Below are positions 54,301-62,827 of a stretch of 64,000 nucleotides of DNA, piece by piece. The stretch is from assembly GCA_002709955.1 (NCBI GenBank), contig PAQY01000012.1:527869-591868 (forward strand). Direction: 5' to 3'. The notes beneath the pieces are model-generated. The model worked only from the letters and a program-made list of their open reading frames with translations, was not told where the DNA came from and did no database searches. Source of the DNA: Rhodospirillaceae bacterium (GTDB lineage: Bacteria > Pseudomonadota > Alphaproteobacteria > UBA8366 > Aestuariispiraceae). The stretch's first letter is position 1. Each line of letters opens with the position of its first letter. The position numbers and the translations under genes were made by a program.

Positions 54301-57300
54301 CGATGCTGCCACTTTCGCTGACCACCAGATCCACACTGATGACATTGGTGCCGCCTGCGGCATTGCTGGACAAGGAACCATCCAGTTGCAGAACATCCAG
54401 CGTGCCGGCCCCGGCAATTTGGCCGCCGCCATTCAGATCAATGGCACCATCCAGCGTGATTGTGCCGCCGCTTGCCAAAGTCACTGTCGCATTGCTGTTG
54501 ACCGCGAGTGTTCCCTCGCTGTTGTCAAAGGCATCCGCCCCTAATGTCAGCCCAAGGGTGCCAACTTCAACCACACCAGCATTTTCAACCGTGACATCGC
54601 CACCGATTGTTAAGCCCGAAACGCTGAATGTTCCCAGGCTGCGATAGGTGCCTTCGCCGCCAAGGGTGGACTCATCCAGGAACCGCATCACAGCGCCGCT
54701 GTTATCAGAATTATTGGTGAAGGTTTCACCGCTGGCGATACTTAATGTGCCATTTTGGGAAATGTATGTGACGCCGTTATCGACTAAGTCAGTGCTGCCG
54801 CCAACAAGGACGGTTGCGTCAAGGATGGTCAGGCTGTCGATTGTATCGTCGGCCTGCAGCGTTCCCGTCGTCAAATCAACGACACCGCCGCTTATGGTGC
54901 CATTGCCATAGGAAAAATCAATTGTGCCGCCGGAATTATCAAAATTAGCTACGGCCAGATTGCCCCCATAATTCAGGGTGACCAATCCGCCTGTATTCAA
55001 AATCGACCCGTTTCCGATCAAGGAACCTTCATAAACGTTGATTGTCCCAGTATTGGTCAGGGCTTCATTCACCGCCATCGTGCCGTCTACTCGAATTTCG
55101 CCTGATGAGGACAAATTCGCGTTGAATGTCGTTGTGCCGCTGTTGATTTCCAGCGTTCCTGTAGACAGGTTGGCAAATTGGATATTTACGGTATCGCCAC
55201 TTAACGCCAGGCTTCCGGCATTTGAGAAACTACCAGATCCATTGATGGTGGTTGATAGGGACTCCTCCCCAAGACCGGAGAAATTTCTATACATCCCAAT
55301 CGTTGCGTTCCCTAAAATATTCAGAGTACCGCCAGACTGAGTTTCAACAACGCTACCGCCACCATAATCAATATCGCCCAGATCAAAGCTCTCGCCGCCC
55401 TTGATCTGTAGTTCGCCGCCGTTTTCCAGTTGGATTTGACCAGAGCCAATATCATCGAACGACGTACCAGTGCCCAGGATTAGAACGCCGCCATTGACCA
55501 GCCTCAATTCGCCCTGGGGCCCCTGAGAATTTGCAAATAGATCGGCATTGGTAACATCCAGCGCCCCGGAAACCGTGGCTTCCCCCAAGATGGAAAGGGT
55601 CCCCGTTACTTCGGTGTCGGAAATGCTAAGAGTTGTTTCATTGTTCAGGATCAGGTCATCGACGCTGATTTGACCCGTGCCGCTGAGGACTGACAGGGAC
55701 TGCAGATTGATTACCCCGTCATTGATGACGCTGTTGGTTCCATTGACGCTTAACGCGGTCCATTCTGAGACCACGATTGTGCCACCGTCATTGTCAACTT
55801 CGCCTTGGATATCAAGACCGGTGGTACCGACCGTCAGGGTGCTGTCATTGTCAATATGGGCCCCCAAAGCCAGGGTGACGCCGTCCATGGTTTCCGCATC
55901 AGATACAACATACGTGCCCGTGCCGCCAATTGTGGCACCGACTTCAAGATTAAGCGTGGTGCCGGTAACATCATCCGCGGTATTGCCGAAGAAAATATCA
56001 GTGCCATTCGTGCCATTGCTGACATAAACAAATGTTGCCCCGTCGCCGCTTTCATTGGGAACAACCACGACATCTGTTTGTGCACCAGATGAATTTGTGG
56101 TGTCCGCGATCAGGACCCTCTCACCCACCGCGATACCGGAAGAATCAAAGGACTGCATGTAAATCGCAGCGGCCGTTGCACTTTCATAGAATATCTGGAA
56201 GCTGCCATCCGCGAAGGCAACGACGGAAGGGTCCGTGCCATCGATGGCACTATTCGTAACATTTATCTGGCTTCCGACCTGCTGGATTGAACTGCCGAAC
56301 CGTTGCGCGAAAATTTCTGAACCATTGCTCCAGGTAATGACATAGCCATCATTGGGCAAAGCGGCGATGCCCAGCTTCCCTTGCGCGCCTGGCGCATCCA
56401 GAAATGTCTGGCTGCCCATGCTGCCGCCGACCGGATTTAAAACCTGATGGTAGATTTGCTTGTTGCCGTTAATTTCCGTTCCGAAAATTGCAACCAGGGA
56501 TCCGCCCGTGCGTTCAACAATTTGTGCCCCCTGAACAATCGGGCCACCCGGGATCAGGGTGAACGGACTGGTCGTGCCACCATTTAAAATTTTTACCGTA
56601 AATGAACTGGTGTTTTCTGAGCGCGTGACATAGCCATATCCGTCGCTTCCAAAGGAGAACGCGTCAAAATCTACATAATTTACACTAGTTTCATTGAATA
56701 TCTCGTGATACGCACCAACCTCAGATCCATCATTGTTAAATAGCGCCCATTTCTGGACAACGGTCGAGCCATTGGGTTGGTTGTAGGTAACAATGAAGTG
56801 GTCAGCGCCCGCCGCTGCAACTTGGGGGCTGTTGACGCCACCATTTGTTCCCGTTGCATCAAATTCGGCAATGACTGTGCCGGATGCATTGACGATGGCA
56901 CCCTTGTCATTGCCAGCCTGTTCCCAGACAACGGCGTAATTACCGTTGCCCAGCAGCGCGATATCCGGGTTGGACTGATTGCCAAGCGCTGTCTGATTTA
57001 TCTGTGGATCACTGCCCTTTGAGGAGTCTGCATTGTAATCAAAACGAGACCCGGCTTCGATGCTGATCGTCCCGCCGCTGCCGATATTGACAGTCCCATC
57101 TGTGCCAAGGTCGGACTCCGACCCGACAGTCAGGGTGCCATCTGTCGCGACGTATAATGTGCCTTGCGCATTTTCAAAGTCCAATGCCCCATCGCTGATA
57201 TCCAGGCCGCCAGCAAGGGCGCTTGATCCTTGCAGATTGACGGTGCCGATCACTTCTGCCGACGTTACGGACAGGGTGGCGCCATCATTCAATTGCAGCA

Positions 57301-60300
57301 TCGACAGGTCGGCAAGCGATCCTGTGCCATTCAGCTGTGCATCATCAAACAGGGTAATTGACCCACCGGTTATGGTGGAATTGACGGTGAAGCTGCCGCT
57401 GTTATTGACATAGATATTGCCATAGGATTCCTCCGATGGGTTTTGATTCTGGATATCGACATTCAGAATATCGCCATTAAACGAAATCTCACCGCCATTG
57501 ATGACGGTACCGGATCCATTGATAACCGAACTGTTCAGACTGGCACCGAAACCATTGAACGTGTCAGACGCCGAATTCAACCAGGTGCCGTTGACCTCCA
57601 GCGTCGAAGTATCCGTCAGGAAACGATATCTGGCAGTGTCCAGGGACGCTGTTTCCCCTTGGGCAATTTCAACGATCCCGCCTGAATTGACGTTTATGCT
57701 CAGTGCTGTCAGCGTGCTGCCAAGATAATCTGTGTCAGTCCCGATGATCAGGCGACCCCCATTGGAAATATCCAATTGGGATGTAAAACTGGTAAGGTTG
57801 AACGTGCCGTCGCGCATGTCCAGATTGCCGAGCAGGTCCGCCCCGGCGGAATTGGCAAACTGGATTTCACCTGTATTTACGAAGGTACCAGGACCATCGA
57901 ATACGGGTGCGAAAAAATGATCCAGATCAACCGTGTTCAGCGTGACCATTCCGGATGCGTTATAGGTCCCATTGCTTAAGGACAGGGTGCCACCGGTCTG
58001 TTCGACAAAATCAAAATTCTCGAATGTCTTAGTTACTTCGCCATCGGTTAAATAAACATTGCTGACACTGCCGCCCAGATTCAACAGCAGGGCGTCGTCA
58101 CCAATCACCAATGTATCAGACCCGCCATCCCCACCGCTGGCGGATTGAGAGATTTCGTCGACAGTGATCTTGTCATTGCCTTCACCGCCCAGGACGTATT
58201 CAAAATTCGTGAAGGTCGAACTGGCGCCGTTCTTATTAAACACATCATCGACAAAGCTGAAGGTGACATCGCCGCCTGCAAAATTCAGGCTCAACGTGTC
58301 TTGCCCTTCCGAGCCATCAACATCGACCCCGGCCTCATACACTCTTACTGTGTCTTCGCCATGGCCCAGACGGATGAAGTCGATATTGGTTAATGTGTCA
58401 TAATCAATAATTTCTTCGCCATAGTCATTTATCGACGTGGTGCCAGAAACTCCAAACAGGTTTACTGAAAGGGATGTGGTGTTATTCCCGGAGACGGAAT
58501 CATACGTGACGCTGTCATAGCCTTCGCCACCATCATAATAATCATTGCCTTCGCCGGTACCGCCAATAATCGTGTCATCCCCGGTGCCTGCATTGACGGT
58601 ATCATCGCCCCCACCGGTCGTGATCGTGTCATTGCCCGCCCCGGTATTGACGGAATCATTTCCGCCGCCCGTTGTTATGTTATCTGTACCCGATCCGGTC
58701 GTGACCAGATAATTGGCATTGGGATTTGAAAAATTGGCGGTGTTGAAGGTGGTGTTGTCGGTGCTGTTGGGGGATTGATATCCATAATCAAACCCGGAAG
58801 AGGGGGATGTTTGCAGATTACCCTGACCCACATTAAACGACCCGGGAGCTTCCGGGGTAAGGCCTGTGACCGGCGTGAAGTCTTCCGGTTTGGTATCGTC
58901 TTGCGATGTAACGGGGGATTGGGTTGATGAGGGTGTTTGATTTGGGGTGACCTGACTATCGTTACCCGTTGTCTGTTCGGTGTCATCCGACCCACCGGTA
59001 TAAGGGCTGGTAACATTGATTACTTCATCACCGGGCGTATTGGTCCCGTCATTGCCGCCGCCTTCGTCACCGGCATCCTCACCGCCTTCTATATCTCCAA
59101 TCTCTTCCTGCTCTTCGTCGTCTTCGCCGCCGCCTTCTTCTTCATCCGTTTCTTCGGTATCCTGAAGGTCCTGCAGGTCTTCTTCGGTCAGCTCAGAATC
59201 TTCGCCGCCGCTTTCCGTTTCGTCGGTTTCACCGTTTGTCGTCGCCTCTTCATCGTCGCCGCCGCTGTCTTCGGATTCTCCGGCTGAATTTCCGTCATCC
59301 TCTTCACCTTCTGATTCATCATCAGAATTCGAATCCGGAAGGTTCGTGACAAGATCCTGCAAATTCAGATCGACGGTTTGGCCGGTTCTGGCCTCGATGG
59401 TTGTTTTAATGGCGTTTTCGATGGCTTGCAGATCACTTGGCGTCAGGGCCTTGAACTGGCTGGAGTTCCTTGCGATCACGTTTTGCGCCGTATCAACGAA
59501 ATCAAAAATCGCTGTGCCGCCGGTCCCATCGGCGGTGCCGGTGGCGGTGGCGAAATTTTCACTCAAGACGATTGTCTGGGTACCCGCCGTGATCGCGATT
59601 TCCCCATCCACAACGGTGAAGCGGAAGGTCTCGCCCGTGCTTAATTGCTCGCCGGATACTTCCCCGGTCACGATGGTGCCGCGAATCCCGATGGTCGCGA
59701 CAGGCGTGGTCACGGTCATGTCGTTTGGATTGTTCTGGGCAATCTGACCCGATACGAACAGGAACCCGCCTTGCAGGATGGAGAACGCGGATTCCCCTGT
59801 GCTGCTGGCCGGATCAAACACCATTTCATCCAGCGCCAGCCGCGCATCGCCGCCCAGCGTGAAGAGTGTGCCATCGATAAAGGTCATTTTGATCGACGCG
59901 CCATCGGCCGTTTCGATCTGGTCGCCCTGGAAAACCGGATCACCGGCCTGCAATAGAACACGGGTTCCGTCGGGGCGCACGGCATAGACTTCGCCCGTAA
60001 TGGTTTCCACGCTGCCGATGCTGTTGCCCTGAGCCTGCGCGACCTGATTGTCGGTCAAGGCAGCCAATTGATTGGGCGCAACCGGTTGCAGGAAGGATTC
60101 AACCAGTTCCGGCGTCAGGCGACGTCCGCCAGCGCCCAGAATATCGGGGGTGAATTCCACAGCGAAATAATTTTCAATCTGGACGGCTGTTCCATCTGGT
60201 TTGATCAACAGCAGGTCCGACCCTTGGCGGACATAGTTGCCATCATAGATATAGGAAATATCGGTCAGGGAAACCGTGTCACCATCGCGGGCGTCAAAGG

Positions 60301-60619
60301 TTGCGACAATGCTGACCGGGGCACCTTCTTGTGTTCCGGTTTGCAGGCCGCCAACAGAAGGGATCTGGAATCCGGACGCGGCGTCATTGCGCGCGGCCAG
60401 GTCCGATAAGTCATTGTCCGTTAAAATAATTTGGGAGGACCCGTTGGGGCTGATCAGGGGGTCGACCGAATGATCGCGCGCGGCCTCGGCAGCGGGTTCG
60501 GGATTGGCAGAGGCTGAATCATGATTGGTCCCCTGTCCGGGTTCCGCCGAAAACCGGGGACCTTCCTCAGAGGATGCGCCATTATCGCCAGGGCGAAGCG
60601 TTGATTCTTGTTTTGCCAT
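48341..60619 (-). CDS. Giant type I-secreted repeat adhesin (FecR-like, RTX, beta-solenoid)
   Basis: The 4092-residue product has several zones. There is an unstructured N-terminus and a FecR-like beta-rich domain (about 200-345, GSVETITGEVYAVRPDG). An acidic Glu/Asp/Gly stretch runs at about 435-530. RTX-type nonapeptides are at about 640-690 (GGGNDSVNTGAGND). A very long series of imperfect beta-solenoid repeats (about 820-3850) has patterns such as DLTGAGTISV and SGETFTL. A propeller-like insert is at about 1199-1545. The C-terminal segment (about 3910-4092) is RTX-like and likely carries the secretion signal. The ATG at 60619 has a GGGGA site; a TTG two codons earlier is unlikely. It is divergent from an ABC exporter and HlyD gene, so it is probably their cargo and a surface adhesin. 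Confidence 0.85.
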   Translation of the reverse strand: MAKQESTLRPGDNGASSEEGPRFSAEPGQGTNHDSASANPEPAAEAARDHSVDPLISPNGSSQIILTDNDLSDLAARNDAASGFQIPSVGGLQTGTQEGAPVSIVATFDARDGDTVSLTDISYIYDGNYVRQGSDLLLIKPDGTAVQIENYFAVEFTPDILGAGGRRLTPELVESFLQPVAPNQLAALTDNQVAQAQGNSIGSVETITGEVYAVRPDGTRVLLQAGDPVFQGDQIETADGASIKMTFIDGTLFTLGGDARLALDEMVFDPASSTGESAFSILQGGFLFVSGQIAQNNPNDMTVTTPVATIGIRGTIVTGEVSGEQLSTGETFRFTVVDGEIAITAGTQTIVLSENFATATGTADGTGGTAIFDFVDTAQNVIARNSSQFKALTPSDLQAIENAIKTTIEARTGQTVDLNLQDLVTNLPDSNSDDESEGEEDDGNSAGESEDSGGDDEEATTNGETDETESGGEDSELTEEDLQDLQDTEETDEEEGGGEDDEEQEEIGDIEGGEDAGDEGGGNDGTNTPGDEVINVTSPYTGGSDDTEQTTGNDSQVTPNQTPSSTQSPVTSQDDTKPEDFTPVTGLTPEAPGSFNVGQGNLQTSPSSGFDYGYQSPNSTDNTTFNTANFSNPNANYLVTTGSGTDNITTGGGNDSVNTGAGNDTITTGGGDDTVNAGTGDDTIIGGTGEGNDYYDGGEGYDSVTYDSVSGNNTTSLSVNLFGVSGTTSINDYGEEIIDYDTLTNIDFIRLGHGEDTVRVYEAGVDVDGSEGQDTLSLNFAGGDVTFSFVDDVFNKNGASSTFTNFEYVLGGEGNDKITVDEISQSASGGDGGSDTLVIGDDALLLNLGGSVSNVYLTDGEVTKTFENFDFVEQTGGTLSLSNGTYNASGMVTLNTVDLDHFFAPVFDGPGTFVNTGEIQFANSAGADLLGNLDMRDGTFNLTSFTSQLDISNGGRLIIGTDTDYLGSTLTALSINVNSGGIVEIAQGETASLDTARYRFLTDTSTLEVNGTWLNSASDTFNGFGASLNSSVINGSGTVINGGEISFNGDILNVDIQNQNPSEESYGNIYVNNSGSFTVNSTITGGSITLFDDAQLNGTGSLADLSMLQLNDGATLSVTSAEVIGTVNLQGSSALAGGLDISDGALDFENAQGTLYVATDGTLTVGSESDLGTDGTVNIGSGGTISIEAGSRFDYNADSSKGSDPQINQTALGNQSNPDIALLGNGNYAVVWEQAGNDKGAIVNASGTVIAEFDATGTNGGVNSPQVAAAGADHFIVTYNQPNGSTVVQKWALFNNDGSEVGAYHEIFNETSVNYVDFDAFSFGSDGYGYVTRSENTSSFTVKILNGGTTSPFTLIPGGPIVQGAQIVERTGGSLVAIFGTEINGNKQIYHQVLNPVGGSMGSQTFLDAPGAQGKLGIAALPNDGYVITWSNGSEIFAQRFGSSIQQVGSQINVTNSAIDGTDPSVVAFADGSFQIFYESATAAAIYMQSFDSSGIAVGERVLIADTTNSSGAQTDVVVVPNESGDGATFVYVSNGTNGTDIFFGNTADDVTGTTLNLEVGATIGGTGTYVVSDAETMDGVTLALGAHIDNDSTLTVGTTGLDIQGEVDNDGGTIVVSEWTALSVNGTNSVINDGVINLQSLSVLSGTGQISVDDLILNNETTLSISDTEVTGTLSILGEATVSGALDVTNADLFANSQGPQGELRLVNGGVLILGTGTSFDDIGSGQIQLENGGELQIKGGESFDLGDIDYGGGSVVETQSGGTLNILGNATIGMYRNFSGLGEESLSTTINGSGSFSNAGSLALSGDTVNIQFANLSTGTLEINSGTTTFNANLSSSGEIRVDGTMAVNEALTNTGTINVYEGSLIGNGSILNTGGLVTLNYGGNLAVANFDNSGGTIDFSYGNGTISGGVVDLTTGTLQADDTIDSLTILDATVLVGGSTDLVDNGVTYISQNGTLSIASGETFTNNSDNSGAVMRFLDESTLGGEGTYRSLGTFSVSGLTIGGDVTVENAGVVEVGTLGLTLGADAFDNSEGTLAVNSNATVTLASGGTITLDGAIDLNGGGQIAGAGTLDVLQLDGSLSSNAAGGTNVISVDLVVSESGSIVIGGDSGSDGTLLITGAFQNDGFVQVDPVNENENGVLKIAQDFTNTGTLQVDNAATLVVGHGSGTLTNEGTLQGQSSILFEPGVIQAGRIINDGVLFVPGFTEVGSRLEIQGGRLDSLNGTITINNGGVLSFQSSTLTVGSDTGYINSGSLVIGSGSVLDLGASFQFENTNASTIVLDSGASVGGDGTLLNYGTMDLGGVIIDATFENATTEGGVGSIDVASGETLTVNGSLTNASDADFTVQSGGTLAGSGSITNNADLDVAGVVIGNGLTYTGDISFSASPGTLTLDGVLNSNLTVDLSQATAVIDGYGTLNLGDATLNGIGTVLETSVRVEQSGTITFDSPDSTINVSSGMWVLEAGADFANNFGTLSFLDGTRLQLAAGADFSYDSTSMADLRLGVSGGFNEGNSEIYGDATFTVADGTLTIDDQEIYISTEGFVVNGDLEVNYTSVGVTSSTFETTANGSISVGSGTLTLENGMTNAGKLSLMGDYTSAILTLDGNLNNSGTIYLDSDNGSLGGTITADDTLSDATLVNTGVLEADITGTATATHLLNVNINNSGAINIHRDTQFGETGASEFPTLATADGTLSISSGADFKILGTMVAGQDTNLNGAGTLILGDQSSFQVVSGETFTIGNSGGTLSSASVDFQGQAFINGAGVLTNNAETNFETLEVSNGASLTNIGTMTGTDFVIDTEGAATNSGGLNVNNGSLSVAGALNNDGQITIENGQVLLNSSEFNNTGGTLKLQADEFSGSTLTVNAAATNAGHITISMDGGQSAGQNVVLNSDNDSALTNSGTIETGVSFFGNSGMLVVGADIINTNLMDIVGRVDVQGGITLDSVNGEIRVSDTDNGPDGVINFLNNSTLTVGNDTTLTFETGMGTSRGTIDFAYNAVLSVADGETFTVDDDTVSLNFVSGGFIGGTGTYKIAQGADINMDGATLTTAALVNEGTIEVGSTHGLHLNNSAVNNSQGLLDISARAPGVALNIGTDMTLDGDIRLNMLEIGTVATQATLDVDSGSTLTLTGTLQSAKEGGAGITNHTSGTIINQGMVDIDQTLTVADNFDTRDGQIDIASGQALNVDGTLTIGSDTALTGAGTISVGSTSVLDIASGETFTLTTLTPDLDFANSSTFGGAGTLRVNSDVSFDIGGFTLAPGEITNNGTITVDSASGTLGADTIGGTGSLAIITNSDFGATLVLSDDVTNASGHTIAFDASDGILAQGGTLTTVGNEKLTNNGVLQLDDAGGDHRLNLDIQNNGLIDLDGSATLTSGHHLDSVGGDISIASSKTLFADGTLTLGIGSSVSAAGAEIAGVGTLAISGGAVNLTNATLSTSNIDNDGTILVNNGGLTLASSNFDNAGGTIDFFSANANSTIWFNADMTNAGTIKVRANSESMLNGGSTNTLTNSGLIAFSDGDKAGTNDGGGENRIRNISVVNTGTITQGTGDYLRIHMGASVNSINGALLLASGAVFDVNNGSTLFLGTNTDLTGTGTIELQDYATLSLGSGENFSYDSTDATIVTSYDTEISGAGTFTNQRTFDATEWNFSTNFVNGQNGILNVGELLGTTDTTLSTQSFVNNGVMNVIGTNGIEATTRVHSEDITNTGTINLTAGTIGSSAQLTLGDEGDGTLTNDGLISVDGTDSNYYGGAYIDGNVEAGNSGGEIFIGAYTAMDVDQFNPLSISGDLTLNQKSILTMELGSGNAVLENHSAGLQVDGDLTFGGTFKLRVGDDYDYSLNPQFGSGPQIQTDNASGFFQRVHITNETGTGDANLAIIDKILIPVFTDSNFKLLAEDPTVENTEPGAFDGGSGNERVFGTAAGQDFTTGSGGESVWFGLGGDDTFTLEPGGTIGFLDGGQGGADILYLQSTTFASTQDNEWRVNNIEALDYSGAGSNTFFLSENFAFGASEDVNALVSTLGVSDALKDDALVIEGDVGQTLDLSMGNWTSEGINVTIDHDGGGSPHSYAIYSASNGAHVYVDTEMAVDLVGSPA

Positions 60620-60964
60620 TTTCAATCCCCAGGAGCCCCAGTTTATCAGTATTCATAGCACTTCTGTGCAAGAATGCATTCATAAACCAGAAACGCCAAA
60701 AGCGCTAAGCGCCCCTCCTAAAATTTGTATAGCATTTGATGGAAGTTTTGGAAAGATTTCAGGTATCCTTTTTTACATTCAGTAGAACTTTAATGTTTTT
60801 TCCCCCTTTCGCTAACATCTTGCCATCCGATGGGGTTGCAGCGTGTCACTTTGCCCGTATGGTTCTAGTCGCTTTAACTATGCTATTGTGCCAGCCGCGT
60901 TGGGGTAAAATGCACCGGTGCCCCGAAGAATGGGGTGCCTGTTAATTTGAACAGGGAAATGAAT
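60620..60964. other. Intergenic region between divergent adhesin and exporter genes
   Basis: This 345-bp region must carry both promoters; none is confidently recognised. Before the exporter ATG there is a hairpin, GGTGCCCC (60917-60924) with GGGGTGCC (60932-60939), pairing with two G-U pairs. It would sit in the exporter leader just upstream of the ribosome site. A direct repeat AAGCGC(T)AAGCGC lies near 60698. No gene is seen. Confidence 0.45.
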
Positions 60965-62770
60965 ATGTCCGAAGGACAGGTGGGGAAACTGTTGCATCGC
61001 GCCTTGAGGCGCGCCAAGGGGAAACTCTTGGAAGCATTGTTTTCTTCCCTGTTTATCAATGTGTTGGCCTTGGCCGTCCCGATTTTCATGTTGCAGGTTT
61101 ATGATCGCGTGGTGTTCTATGGCGGTTTGACGACCTTGCAGGGATTGGTCATCGGAATGGCGGTTGCCATTGGGTTTGATGGTCTGTTGCGCCTGGGGCG
61201 GTCCAAGCTGTTTCAGCGAATCGGCCTGGATATTGACATTGATGTCGGTCGGGCCCTGTTCGAGAAGATCATGAACCTGCCCCTTCGCGTCCTTGAATCG
61301 CGCACAACAACATCCTGGCAGACGCTGTTTCGCGATATTGATGCGGTGCGGGGCGGGGTTTCCGGGCCCTCTATGGGCTTGCTGATGGACCTGCCTTTTG
61401 CGGTTGTGTTCCTGGTTGCTATTTTCTGGCTGGCCCCGCCTTTGGCGATGGTTGTTTTGGTGGTGCTGCCCTTTTTCGTGATACTGGCATGGCGATCCGG
61501 GTCCACTGCCGCGACACTGACGGAAGAAGAGCGTCTGCAAAGCACCAAGCGCGAAACCCTTGTTTCTGAAATCATTGCCGCGCGTGCCACGGTAAAATCC
61601 CTGGCGCTTGCGGGCAGATTGCGGCCCGTCTGGGCGCAACGTCATGCCGACACGATCAAGGCGTCGCTGGCCCGTGGCTCCGCAGGGGATGCGCATGTCA
61701 CCATCAGCCATGTCATGAGCTTGGCGACGACGATTTCCATGACCTGTGTTGGGGCCTTGCTGATCCTGGATCAATCCATGACGATTGGGTCCTTGATCGC
61801 GTCGAACATGCTGGCGGGACGTATGGTGGCCCCGATTGCTGGTCTGGTCGGGCAGTGGAAAACCCTGCAAAGCGCTAGAGAAGCCGCGCGCCGGCTGGAG
61901 GTCGTGCTGGCCATGGCAGAGGATGTCAGCACCCCTGAACTGCCCTTTGATCGACCGGAAGGTGTGCTGCGGATCGAAGAACTTTCCTTCCGCTACAGCC
62001 CGGAAGGAGAGGCGGCGATTGAAAAGATCGACGGGACCATCGGGCCCCGGGGGCTGCATTGTATCGTTGGGCGGAATGGCAGCGGCAAGACAACCTTGTT
62101 TAAGCTGTTGGGGGGGCTGTATGCGCCGGATACCGGACGTGTCCTGCTGGATGGTGCGGATATCGCCCAGTTTCCCAGGGCCCAGATCGCCAGGTGGATC
62201 GGCCTGATGCCACAGGAAGTGGTGATGTTCAGTGGCACCGTTCGGGAAAACATCCTGATGGGCGGCCCGGATGCGCAGGACGAGGACATTGTGACGGCGG
62301 CAAAGCGGGCAGGGGCCCATGAGGCGATTGCCCAATTGCCCCAAGGATATGAATCCGAAATTGGCGAATCCGGCGGGCGGTTATCCGGGGGACAGCGCCG
62401 TCGGATTTCCGCCGCACGGACCATGATCAGCGACCCACCGGTGCTGTTGCTGGATGAACCATCCGGGGATCTGGATGGGGAGGCGGAACAAGCCCTGGCT
62501 CGTAGTTTGCGCCAGTTGGCGGCCGATCACACGATCCTGGTTGCGACGCATTCGCCCTCTCTGTTGGCGGTTGCCGATACGATCCTGGTTCTGGATCGCG
62601 GGCGTGTTGCACTGGCTGGCCCGGCGCGCTCTGTATTGGAACAATTGCGCAAAGGGGGCGCGGCGGAAAAGCAAAACCCGGCAGTCCAGGGCGCGGCACC
62701 TCCTGGAAAAGCGAGCCCAGAATCAGCGGAACCTGCGAAAAAGGAAGTTTCCCCCAATGCGGCGGAATAG
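60965..62770 (+). CDS. Type I secretion ABC exporter (PrtD-like permease/ATPase)
   Basis: This inner-membrane exporter powers one-step secretion. The 601-residue product has a six-helix membrane domain that begins almost at once (LLEALFSSLFINVLALAVPIFMLQVYDRV), so the N-terminal C39-like domain of HlyB/LapB-type exporters is absent. The ATPase has Walker A VGRNGSGKTTLFKLL, the signature LSGGQRRRISAARTM and Walker B VLLLDEPSGDLD. A short Pro/Ala/Lys-rich tail follows. The ATG at 60965 has AGGG 8 bases upstream; ATG at 60959 and GTG at 60935 are less likely. It precedes the HlyD gene by 57 bp and is divergent from the giant repeat protein, its likely cargo. Confidence 0.92.
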   Translation: MSEGQVGKLLHRALRRAKGKLLEALFSSLFINVLALAVPIFMLQVYDRVVFYGGLTTLQGLVIGMAVAIGFDGLLRLGRSKLFQRIGLDIDIDVGRALFEKIMNLPLRVLESRTTTSWQTLFRDIDAVRGGVSGPSMGLLMDLPFAVVFLVAIFWLAPPLAMVVLVVLPFFVILAWRSGSTAATLTEEERLQSTKRETLVSEIIAARATVKSLALAGRLRPVWAQRHADTIKASLARGSAGDAHVTISHVMSLATTISMTCVGALLILDQSMTIGSLIASNMLAGRMVAPIAGLVGQWKTLQSAREAARRLEVVLAMAEDVSTPELPFDRPEGVLRIEELSFRYSPEGEAAIEKIDGTIGPRGLHCIVGRNGSGKTTLFKLLGGLYAPDTGRVLLDGADIAQFPRAQIARWIGLMPQEVVMFSGTVRENILMGGPDAQDEDIVTAAKRAGAHEAIAQLPQGYESEIGESGGRLSGGQRRRISAARTMISDPPVLLLDEPSGDLDGEAEQALARSLRQLAADHTILVATHSPSLLAVADTILVLDRGRVALAGPARSVLEQLRKGGAAEKQNPAVQGAAPPGKASPESAEPAKKEVSPNAAE

Positions 62771-62827
62771 CGATATGACGGGCCAATCGGGCTTTGGGCA
62801 ATCCTGTTTGTTTGGAAGGCTATAGCG

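Noticed and set aside
58560..58700. Regular short repeats that could suggest a CRISPR array
   Set aside because: The period is that of RTX nonapeptides (27 bp) in frame within the adhesin, with no conserved repeat-spacer structure and no cas genes.
49175..60000. Many plus-strand open frames of 60-220 residues opposite the giant adhesin
   Set aside because: Their Val/Pro/Ser-rich repetitive translations are the reverse complements of the solenoid repeats; none has a ribosome site or independent motif.
60878..62344. 488-residue minus-strand open frame opposite the ABC exporter
   Set aside because: It is the mirror of a strongly supported ABC transporter; the translation is His/Gln/Arg-rich low-complexity with no motif or ribosome site.
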